From contig CAYRHN010000013.1 in the NCBI GenBank assembly GCA_964424115.1, positions 1-64,000 of the forward strand: a stretch of 64,000 nucleotides of DNA, read 5' to 3'. Both the position numbers and the translations under genes were made by a program. This DNA comes from CAYRHN01 sp964424115 (GTDB lineage: Bacteria > Chloroflexota > Anaerolineae > Anaerolineales > Anaerolineaceae). Shown piece after piece: positions 57,749 through 64,000 of this stretch. How positions within the stretch are numbered: the stretch's first letter is position 1; the number at the start of each line of letters is the position of its first letter. Below the pieces are notes generated by a model. It ran no database searches. It was not told where the DNA came from and worked only from the letters and a program-made list of their open reading frames with translations.

Positions 57749-60700
57749 TTAGCCTATATTGAAGTATTTCGCCTCGGGGTGGTGCAGGACGATCGCGGCG
57801 GTGGATTGCTCCGGCACAAGCTGGAAGGCGCTGGTCAGGCTCATGCCCAACTCGCTTTCCACCGGCAGCAGGTCAAACACTTTGCGATGGTCGGCCAGCT
57901 CAGGGATGGCTGGGTAGCCCCAGGAGTAGCGCCTGCCCTGCTCATCCGGCAGGCTCAGCTCCCGGCGCAGGTGGCGGTGCAAATACTCCGCGGCCGCCTC
58001 GGCAGTTTGCACTGCCAGGCCGTGAGTGAAGTAGGCTTCGCTGTAATCCCCGGCTTCCTGCAGGCGGTCAAAGCGAGCGGTGGCGGGCTGCCCGACCGTG
58101 ACCACCTGGAAGGCAGCCACGTCCATGCGCCCCGATTCGCGCGGGGCAAAGTAATCCGCCAGGCAGAGGAATTCGCCGGTGGACTGGCGCGGGAAGGTGA
58201 AACGCAGCAGTTCCTGCGGCTCGCCGGCCTGCAGGGAACCCGGCTCGTAGATCACCAGATCGTCGCCCTCAGACTGCGCCGGCCAGTAGCCGTACACACC
58301 CTGCGGCTGGAGCCAGCCCTCCCGCAGGGCTTCTTTCTTCATCTTCTCCAGGCGCTGTTCGTATTCGGCTTCCAGCGCCTGCCAGTCTTCGCCGTGGGTA
58401 TTCTTGGCGCCCCAGGAGAGGCGGAAAAGCTCGTTCTTCGCCAGATGCTGGAAGACCGCCTCCAGCGGCATGCGCTGCACCACGCGCGGTCCCCAGGCGG
58501 GCGGGCGCGGGATGAAAGCCGCGGGCTGCACTGCGCTGCGCCGGGTGGCGGTCCGTCCGGCGGCATCGGCCTGGCGTTGGGCGGCCAGACCCAGCTCCAG
58601 CTCGGATTCGCGCTGGACCTGCGCCCGCAATTCTTCACGGCGCTGTGGATCGCACAGACTGTCCATCACTGCCAACCCCTCGAAAGCATCCTTGCAGTAG
58701 AACACGCCCGGCTGGTAGAAATTACCGTCCTCGGTCTGCAAAATGCGCCGGCCAAAGCGGCGGTTGATGGCCGCCCCGCCCACCAGGACAGGGAAGTTCA
58801 ACCCGCGCCGCTGCAATTCGTTGACGATCAGGGGCATTTGCTTGCTGGTGCTGACCAGCAGGGCAGAAAGCCCGATCGCATCTGCGTTCACTTCAACCGC
58901 CTTGCTGATGATCGTCTCGGCTGGCACCTGCTTGCCCAGGTCGACCACCTGGTAACCATTGTTGGAGAGGATGGTCTTGACCAGATTCTTGCCGATGTCG
59001 TGTACGTCGCCGTAGACGGTCGCCAGCACCAGCAACCCCTTGCTGACGCCCTCCTTGCGCTCCAGATACTGCTCCAGGTGGGTGACAGCCTTCTTCATCA
59101 CCTCGGCTGATTGCAACACAAAGGGCAGGATCAGTTCCCCTGCGCCGAACTTGTCGCCCACTTCCTTCATCGCCGGAAGCAGAACCGTGTTCAACACCGT
59201 CACGGCAGCGGTGTGGCGCGCGCTGCGTGCATCTTCGACCTGCGCCAGGATCTCATCGATATCAGCCTCCACGCCCTCCTTCTCACGGTGGAGGATGCGC
59301 CAGTGCAGGCGCTGCGCGGTGGAAAGACCCTCCAGCGGATCGGCCGGGGCATTCTTGCCCGCTTGAGCAGCAGCGCCGGCCCCGGTAAAGTGATCGATCA
59401 CGCGCTGTAGAGCGTCTGCGCGGCGGTTGAAGATCAGATCTTCCGCCAGCTCACGCTCTTCGGCGGGGATCTCGGCGTAGGGAGTGATCTGGGCAGGATT
59501 GACGATCGCCATATCCAGCCCAGCCTGCACGGCATGGTAAAGCATGACGCTGTTCAGGGCCGCGCGGGCGGCGGGAGACAGTCCAAAGGAGAGGTTGCTC
59601 ACCCCCAGTGAGGTCAGCACACCCGGCAAAGCCGCCTTGATCTGGCGGATACCCTCCAGCGTCTCGACCGCCGAGCGGGAATATTCAGCATCACCGGTGG
59701 CGAGGGTGAAGGTCAGCGCATCAAAGACCAGATCGGAGGGACGCAGGCCAAATTCCTCCACCGCCAGGGCGTGAATGCGGCGGGCGATCTCCAGCTTGCG
59801 CGCGGCGGTGCGCGCCATGCCCTGCTCATCAATGGTCAGGCAAATGACCGCCGCGTTATATTTTTTGGCCAGGCCGAAGACGCGCCGCGCCTTGTCCATT
59901 CCGCCTTCGAAATGGGTGGAATTGATCAGGCAGCGGCCGGGCGCTGCCTGCAGGGCGGCTTCCAGCACTTCCGGCTCGGTCGAATCGATCACCAGCGGGG
60001 CGCGCACCGAGGGCGCCAGGGTCTTGACCAGGCGGCGCATCGTCTCCGGCTCGCCGCCGCGTTCGGTCAGCGCCACGCACAGGTCCAGGCCGTGCGCGCC
60101 GGCTTCCATCTGCTGGCGGGCCACGCTCAACGCGCCGTCCCAATCATCCGCCAGGACAACCTTCTTGAATTTTGCGCTGCCCTGCGTGTTCAACCGTTCG
60201 CCGATCAGGAAGGGGCGCGGCTCCTGCTGCATCGGCACCGCCTGCACGGCCGAGGCCAGCATGGGCGCCTGGATGACCGTACGGGCACCAGGCTGCACAG
60301 CGTTCTCGCCGCGCAGGGTCTTCACCAGCAGGCGCAAATGTTCGGGGGTGGTGCCGCAGCACCCGCCCACGATGCCCACACCAAACTTCTGCACATATTC
60401 GGCCAGGGTGTGGGTAAATTCCTCTGGCGAAAGCGGATAAACGGCCTGACCGTCTACGTTCAACGGCAGCCCGGCATTGGGAATGCAGGAGATGGGCAGG
60501 TGGGAATGTTCGCTCAGGTAGCGCAGCGGTTCGCGCATGTAATCCGGCCCGGTGGAGCAGTTCAGCCCCAGAGCGTCGATCGGCAGCCCTTCCAGAATGG
60601 CCTGCATCGCACCGGCATCCGTGCCGAGCAGCATGCGCCCGGTAGTATCCAGCGTCACCTGAGCCTGGATGGGCAAACGCGCGCCGGTCTCGCTGAGCGC

Positions 60701-61255
60701 CTGGCGCAGCCCGCTGATGGCCGCCTTGACCTCCAGGATGTCCTGCGAGGTCTCGATCAACAGCACATCCACCCCGCCCTCGATCAGCCCGCGGGCCTGC
60801 TCGCGGAAGATCTCCGCCAGCTCGTCAAAGCGGATATTGGACAGCTCGGGGTCGTCCATGGAGGGCAGCTTGCCGGAAGGTCCGATCGAACCGGCCACGA
60901 AACGGCGCTGCCCCTTGGCGGAATACTCGTCCGCCAGGCGGCGGGCCAGGGCGGCTGCGGCGCGGTTGATCTCGCCCACACGCGCGCCCAGGCCGTATTC
61001 GCCCAGGGTCAGGCGGTTGGAGCGGAAGGTGCAGGTCTCGATCACATCCACCCCGGCATCGAGGAAGGAGCGGTGCACGCTCTCCACCGCCTGGGGATAG
61101 GTCAGCACCAGGTAATCATTGCAGCCCTGGGTGCGCTCCCCGCCAAAACGCTCGGCAGTCAGGTTTAATTTTTGCAGGCTGGTGCCCATGGCGCCGTCGA
61201 AGATAACGACGCCTTGCTGGATGGCTTGTAAGTAGTTCGATGGTTGTTGGGTCAT
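57749..61255 (-). CDS. metH: Cobalamin-dependent methionine synthase
   Basis: 1168 residues, somewhat shorter than E. coli MetH (1227). The start is the ATG at 61255, after GAGGTG; a longer frame runs back through the riboswitch and is not translated. In order: homocysteine-zinc domain (L-N-C-S, C299-C300), pterin-binding domain (about 345-610, with G-E-R-L-N-T-Q-G-S), B12-binding cap and Rossmann domain (about 650-890, D-V-H-D-I-G-K-N-L; H752 is the lower cobalt ligand), and the SAM-binding activation domain to the end (A-I-P-E-L-A-D-H, F-N-I-G). It moves a methyl group from 5-methyl-THF to homocysteine. Transcription is controlled by the SAM riboswitch. Confidence 0.97.
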   Translation of the reverse strand: MTQQPSNYLQAIQQGVVIFDGAMGTSLQKLNLTAERFGGERTQGCNDYLVLTYPQAVESVHRSFLDAGVDVIETCTFRSNRLTLGEYGLGARVGEINRAAAALARRLADEYSAKGQRRFVAGSIGPSGKLPSMDDPELSNIRFDELAEIFREQARGLIEGGVDVLLIETSQDILEVKAAISGLRQALSETGARLPIQAQVTLDTTGRMLLGTDAGAMQAILEGLPIDALGLNCSTGPDYMREPLRYLSEHSHLPISCIPNAGLPLNVDGQAVYPLSPEEFTHTLAEYVQKFGVGIVGGCCGTTPEHLRLLVKTLRGENAVQPGARTVIQAPMLASAVQAVPMQQEPRPFLIGERLNTQGSAKFKKVVLADDWDGALSVARQQMEAGAHGLDLCVALTERGGEPETMRRLVKTLAPSVRAPLVIDSTEPEVLEAALQAAPGRCLINSTHFEGGMDKARRVFGLAKKYNAAVICLTIDEQGMARTAARKLEIARRIHALAVEEFGLRPSDLVFDALTFTLATGDAEYSRSAVETLEGIRQIKAALPGVLTSLGVSNLSFGLSPAARAALNSVMLYHAVQAGLDMAIVNPAQITPYAEIPAEERELAEDLIFNRRADALQRVIDHFTGAGAAAQAGKNAPADPLEGLSTAQRLHWRILHREKEGVEADIDEILAQVEDARSARHTAAVTVLNTVLLPAMKEVGDKFGAGELILPFVLQSAEVMKKAVTHLEQYLERKEGVSKGLLVLATVYGDVHDIGKNLVKTILSNNGYQVVDLGKQVPAETIISKAVEVNADAIGLSALLVSTSKQMPLIVNELQRRGLNFPVLVGGAAINRRFGRRILQTEDGNFYQPGVFYCKDAFEGLAVMDSLCDPQRREELRAQVQRESELELGLAAQRQADAAGRTATRRSAVQPAAFIPRPPAWGPRVVQRMPLEAVFQHLAKNELFRLSWGAKNTHGEDWQALEAEYEQRLEKMKKEALREGWLQPQGVYGYWPAQSEGDDLVIYEPGSLQAGEPQELLRFTFPRQSTGEFLCLADYFAPRESGRMDVAAFQVVTVGQPATARFDRLQEAGDYSEAYFTHGLAVQTAEAAAEYLHRHLRRELSLPDEQGRRYSWGYPAIPELADHRKVFDLLPVESELGMSLTSAFQLVPEQSTAAIVLHHPEAKYFNIG

Positions 61256-61271
61256 ACGGCACCTCGTGTAT

Positions 61272-61298
61272 AAAAAAATCCTCTCTGGATAAGAGAGG
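61272..61298 (-). terminator. Intrinsic terminator of the metH riboswitch
   Basis: On the minus strand CCTCTCT-N5-AGAGAGG (61280-61298) is followed by seven T (61272-61278). It ends 17 nt before the metH ATG. High SAM should favour it and stop transcription before metH. Confidence 0.88.
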
Positions 61299-61316
61299 CG
61301 CTGGGAATTCAACACG

Positions 61317-61428
61317 CTCATCTTCCAGAAACGCTGCCGGGGGCAGCTTCTGCCGGAATTGGCACCTGCGCGCTTTGCGCGGTTGCCGAGGCTTCGCAGG
61401 GCCGGTCCCTCCGCCTCTCTGGATGAGT
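61317..61428 (-). ncRNA. SAM-I (S-box) riboswitch controlling metH
   Basis: On the minus strand the core AGAGAGGCGGAGGGA, GGCCC, GAAGCC-C-GGCAACC, GGTGCCAATTCC and AGAAGATGAG are present in canonical order. The P1 arms CTCATC/GATGAG (61422-61427 and 61317-61322) close the four-way junction. Binding of SAM should stabilise this fold. The 5' AGAGAGGCG (61412-61420) can instead pair with CGCCTCTCT in the terminator (61292-61300), giving a plausible antiterminator. Confidence 0.95.
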
Positions 61429-61449
61429 TCCTATGCAATTGTTGGAAAG

Positions 61450-61458
61450 ATTATAACA
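61450..61458 (-). promoter_or_regulatory. metH promoter with extended -10
   Basis: On the minus strand TGT-TATAAT (61450-61458) is an extended -10. The riboswitch begins 22 nt downstream. The -35 region is poor, as often with extended -10 promoters. Confidence 0.65.
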
Positions 61459-61484
61459 CAAAAAGGGGAATCTTGAGAACTCCC

Positions 61485-61531
61485 TTGACATATAATTCGA
61501 TATATCGTAAAATAATTCTATATATATCGAA
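61485..61531 (+). promoter_or_regulatory. Promoter with two operators for the ArsR-DUF2087 gene
   Basis: TTGACA (61485-61490) and TAAAAT (61508-61513) are 17 nt apart. CGATATATCG (61498-61507) lies between them. A second, larger palindrome with one mismatch, TTCTATATATATCGAA (61516-61531), follows the -10. The related half-sites suggest autoregulation by the encoded ArsR-type protein. Confidence 0.72.
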
Positions 61532-61548
61532 ATAAATCGAGGTGCATT

Positions 61549-62133
61549 ATGGAACAACCAACTAACGAAAACCAATCCAATCCCGTGAACCAGGAACTGC
61601 TGGATTTCTTCAAGGTACTGGCAGACGCCAACCGGCTGAAGATCATCGGGCTGCTGGCCAACCAAACCTACACTGTGGAACAACTGGCGGAGATCCTCCG
61701 CCTGGGCGCCTCCACCGTCTCGCACCATCTCTCCCGCCTGGGCGAGGCCGGGCTGGTCACGGCCCGCGCCGAGGGCTACTACAACTACTACAGCCTGCAG
61801 ACGAACCTGCTGGAGGAAATGGCCCGCCGCCTGCTCTCCCGCCAGACGCTGACCGCCCTGGCCCCGCCGGTGGATGCGGATGCCTTCGACCGCAAGGTGC
61901 TGCGCGAATTTCTCACCCCCGAGGGACGGATCAAGGCCTTTCCCGCCCAGGAAAAGAAATTCATGGTGCTGGTGCGCTATGTGCTGCGCGACTTCGAGGA
62001 AGGCCGTCAGTACACGGAAAAAGAGGTCAACGAGATGCTCGTCCGCTATCACGAAGACACTGCTTTGCTGCGCCGCGCTTTCATCGAGTATAAGTACATG
62101 GAGCGCAAGGCGGGTATGTACTGGCGGATTTGA
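61549..62133 (+). CDS. ArsR-family regulator fused to DUF2087
   Basis: 194 residues. The N-terminal winged helix (about 15-85) has L-A-D-A-N-R-L-K-I-I-G-L-L and A-S-T-V-S-H-H-L-S-R-L. The C-terminal part (about 115-194), F-L-T-P-E-G-R-I-K-A-F-P-A-Q-E-K-K-F ... Y-T-E-K-E-V-N-E-M-L ... R-R-A-F-I-E-Y-K-Y-M-E-R, is DUF2087. No metal-site signature (CxC or D-x-H...H-x-x-E) is present, so it is not an obvious metal sensor. Two palindromes overlap its promoter. It is divergent from metH, but each has its own promoter, so a link to methionine metabolism is unproven. Confidence 0.88.
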   Translation: MEQPTNENQSNPVNQELLDFFKVLADANRLKIIGLLANQTYTVEQLAEILRLGASTVSHHLSRLGEAGLVTARAEGYYNYYSLQTNLLEEMARRLLSRQTLTALAPPVDADAFDRKVLREFLTPEGRIKAFPAQEKKFMVLVRYVLRDFEEGRQYTEKEVNEMLVRYHEDTALLRRAFIEYKYMERKAGMYWRI

Positions 62134-62173
62134 TATCTGAGGTGTTTTCCGGCTGCGCCGGGAAATCCTTACG

Positions 62174-62271
62174 ATGTCATTGCGAGGAAGGCTTCAGCCT
62201 GACGAAGCAATCTCCATCACAAACTGTAGATTGCTTCGCCCCCGCCAAAAGCGGGGGGCTCGCAATGACAT
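62174..62271. repeat. Cloverleaf-like palindromic intergenic repeat
   Basis: Perfect 13-bp outer arms (62174-62186, ATGTCATTGCGAG, and 62259-62271) enclose inner arms CGAAGCAATCT/AGATTGCTTCG (62203-62213 and 62228-62238), a small GGCT/AGCC hairpin (62190-62199) and a CCCCCGC/GCGGGGG hairpin (62239-62257). The whole folds into a multi-armed structure. It sits between the ArsR-DUF2087 and M24 genes. Confidence 0.8.
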
Positions 62272-62335
62272 CCAATTTTGAGGAAAGCACAACACAGAAG
62301 CACCTAATTTAAGAAATCTATGATAAAACTAAGCC

Positions 62336-63442
62336 ATGAGTGAATCCCGCATCTCCCGCCTGTTAGACTTAATGACCCACCAGGGTCTGGATGCCCTGGT
62401 GCTCAACCCTGGTCCGAGCCTGATCTACCTGACCGGGTTGGATTTCCACCTCAGCGAGCGCCCAACCACCCTGCTGGTCACCCCGCGCGGCTGCGGATTG
62501 GTGGTGCCGCAACTGGAGCTGCTCAAAGCGGCCCAGTCGCGCATCCCCCTGCAAACCTTCCCCTTCGGCGATAACCCGGCGGAATGGGGCAGCGCCTTCC
62601 AGCGCGCCGTGCAGACCCTCGGCCTGGAGGGCAAGACCCTGGGCGCCGAACCCATCCGGCTGCGCTTCCTGGAAATGCAGTACCTGCAGGCAGCCGCTCC
62701 GCTGGCTCGGCTGGTCTCGGCCGAGGAAGTTTTCTACCAGCTGCGCATGCAGAAGGACGCCGAGGAAGTGGCGGCCATGCGCCGGGCGGTGAAGATCGCC
62801 CAGGCCGGGCTGGAGGCCACCCTGCCCTTCCTCCGCGCCGGGCGCAGCGAACGCGAGGTAGCCGGAGAACTGGTGGCGCAGCTGCTGCGCGCTGGCTCCG
62901 ACCCGCTGCTGCCTTTCCAACCGATCGTCTCCGGCGGCCCGAACAGCGCCAACCCGCACGCCGTGCCGGGAGAACGCCTGTTGCAAGCCGGCGACCTGCT
63001 GGTGATCGACTGGGGCGCCTCTTACCAGGGTTATTTCTCCGATCTGACCCGCACCTTTGTGCTCGGCGCCCCCAATGAGGAGCAGGCGCGGATTGCCGGG
63101 CTGGTGGAAGGGGCCAACGCCGCGGGACGTGCGGCGGGGCGTCCCGGCCTGCGCGCCGGGGATGTGGACGTGGCCGCGCGCAAGGTCATCACTGCCGGCG
63201 GCTACGGCGAGTTCTTCACCCACCGCACCGGCCACGGGCTGGGCATGGAATCGCATGAGCCCCCCTATATGTTCGAGGCCAACAATTTGATCCTGGCCGA
63301 AGGCATGACCTACACCGTCGAGCCGGGCATTTACCTGCCGGGCAAGGGCGGGGTGCGTATCGAAGACGACATGGTCGTCACCGCCAACGGTTGCGAGAGC
63401 CTGAGCGATATGCCGCGCGCCCTCGCTGTCCTCCCCCTGTAA
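62336..63442 (+). CDS. M24 family aminopeptidase (Xaa-Pro peptidase)
   Basis: 368 residues. The N-terminal creatinase-like domain (about 1-130) includes R-I-S-R-L-L-D-L-M-T-H-Q-G-L-D-A-L-V-L. The pita-bread domain carries all metal ligands: I-D-W-G-A-S and S-D-L-T-R-T (two aspartates), T-G-H-G-L-G (histidine), V-E-P-G-I-Y and R-I-E-D-D (two glutamates). It removes N-terminal residues before proline. No Shine-Dalgarno precedes the ATG; a -10-like TATGAT/GATAAA (62319-62327) just upstream suggests a nearly leaderless transcript. Confidence 0.94.
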   Translation: MSESRISRLLDLMTHQGLDALVLNPGPSLIYLTGLDFHLSERPTTLLVTPRGCGLVVPQLELLKAAQSRIPLQTFPFGDNPAEWGSAFQRAVQTLGLEGKTLGAEPIRLRFLEMQYLQAAAPLARLVSAEEVFYQLRMQKDAEEVAAMRRAVKIAQAGLEATLPFLRAGRSEREVAGELVAQLLRAGSDPLLPFQPIVSGGPNSANPHAVPGERLLQAGDLLVIDWGASYQGYFSDLTRTFVLGAPNEEQARIAGLVEGANAAGRAAGRPGLRAGDVDVAARKVITAGGYGEFFTHRTGHGLGMESHEPPYMFEANNLILAEGMTYTVEPGIYLPGKGGVRIEDDMVVTANGCESLSDMPRALAVLPL

Positions 63443-63449
63443 GGCAGGC

Positions 63450-64000
63450 GTGTTCCGCGGCATCACCGGATACGTCAAAGGCGTCAATCCCAACGTCCTG
63501 CGCGTGGCCATCTCCCTGGGAGTATGGGGCGTGGGCGAAGGGATGTTCTTCTATTTCCAATCGATTTACCTGGAAAACCTGGGCGTCAGCAAGACGGTCC
63601 TGGGCCTGCTGCTCGGCCTTTCCGGCCTGTTCATGGCCCTCTCGCACACCCCGGCCGGCTATCTCTCCGACCGGATCGGCCCGCGCCCGGTGATGTGGGG
63701 TTCGTGGTTCCTGGGGATCATTTCCTGCGGGATCATGGCTGTGTCTGGCTCGCTGGAGGTCTTCCTGCTGGGCATGTTCATCTACAGCACCACGGCCTTC
63801 GGCATGGCGCCGATGAACAGCTACCTCTCGCGCATGCGCGGCGAGTGGAGCGTGGCGCGCGCCCTGACCTTTTGCTCGGCCGTCTACAACGTGGGCGCCA
63901 TTCTCGGACCGATGCTGGGCGGGATGATCGCCGAGCAGTTTAATATTCCAACCATTTACAAGATCGCCACCCTGGTCTTCATCGTTTCCACCGGCGTGAT
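63450..64000 (+). CDS. MFS transporter, 3' end beyond the window
   Basis: At least 183 residues, open at the right edge. The best start is the GTG at 63450, 7 nt after the peptidase stop; it reads M-F-R-G-I-T-G-Y-V-K-G-V-N-P-N-V-L-R. Helices 1-5 are visible, with the MFS loop 2-3 motif G-Y-L-S-D-R-I-G-P-R-P and R-A-L-T-F-C-S-A-V-Y-N-V-G-A-I-L-G-P-M-L-G-G in helix 5. The substrate cannot be inferred. Close spacing suggests co-transcription with the M24 peptidase. Confidence 0.82.
   Translation, partial: MFRGITGYVKGVNPNVLRVAISLGVWGVGEGMFFYFQSIYLENLGVSKTVLGLLLGLSGLFMALSHTPAGYLSDRIGPRPVMWGSWFLGIISCGIMAVSGSLEVFLLGMFIYSTTAFGMAPMNSYLSRMRGEWSVARALTFCSAVYNVGAILGPMLGGMIAEQFNIPTIYKIATLVFIVSTGV

Noticed and set aside
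61256..61438. An N-terminal extension of MetH
   Set aside because: It would translate through the SAM riboswitch and its terminator; the ATG at 61255 has a ribosome site and gives the normal N-terminus.

Overview
The window looks like chromosomal DNA of a Chloroflexota bacterium, probably class Anaerolineae. This is an inference from GC-rich coding sequence, many lipoproteins with threonine/proline-rich linkers after the lipobox, choice-of-anchor-Q beta-helix proteins, exported proteins with a short [FY]-L-P-[LMV]-[IV] tail, a type III pantothenate kinase and a MetH/MetF-type pair. No rRNA, tRNA, transposase, CRISPR array or phage gene was seen. About 50 genes fill almost all of the sequence.

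Layout. 1-7.2 kb: exported proteins and lipoproteins around a compact unit that encodes an eight-haem HAO-like cytochrome c, an internally duplicated membrane protein and a lipoprotein (2715-5772). 7.3-13.3 kb: an Old Yellow Enzyme-type reductase, then an ArsR/SmtB-type regulator with a complete zinc-site signature. The regulator heads a tightly packed run of five methyltransferase-like genes and one short-chain dehydrogenase (8427-13289). 13.4-18.4 kb: a carbohydrate unit with an MFS transporter, a GH127 enzyme and a GH2 enzyme. 18.4-27.6 kb: a putative zinc protease, two tandem paralogous beta-helix surface proteins with near-identical promoters, a thioredoxin-CcdA fusion and a membrane-anchored unknown. 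27.6-32.8 kb: nitroreductase, uridine kinase, VTT membrane protein, zinc-free MDR oxidoreductase, M20 peptidase and a divergent signal peptidase II.

32.9-40.2 kb: a minus-strand operon of seven overlapping or nearly abutting genes, plus a possible eighth. In order it encodes two thymidylate-kinase-like proteins, a CHAD protein, a Ppx/GppA-like HD protein, MoxR ATPase, DUF58 and DUF4129. This suggests a polyphosphate-linked nucleotide kinase module joined to an envelope MoxR module. 40.4-42.9 kb: a TetR regulator divergent from two HXXEE membrane proteins, then a small unknown. 42.9-48.2 kb: the high-affinity phosphate operon pstS-pstC-pstA-pstB-phoU plus a flavodoxin-like gene, preceded by an 11-bp-periodic Pho-box-like array. 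48.4-52.9 kb: secreted proteins, lipoproteins and a DUF4349 protein.

52.9-64 kb: a metallophosphoesterase, coaX-coaBC for coenzyme A synthesis, a bifunctional homocysteine methyltransferase/MTHFR and metH. MetH is controlled by a SAM-I riboswitch with its own terminator and a predicted antiterminator. Then follow an ArsR-DUF2087 regulator with paired operators, a cloverleaf-like palindromic repeat, an M24 aminopeptidase and the start of an MFS transporter cut by the window edge.

The best candidates for undescribed biology are the zinc-sensor/multi-methyltransferase operon, the octahaem cytochrome with its duplicated four-helix membrane partner, and the CHAD/HD/TMPK-like/MoxR operon. Functions were assigned by reading motifs only; no database search was run.
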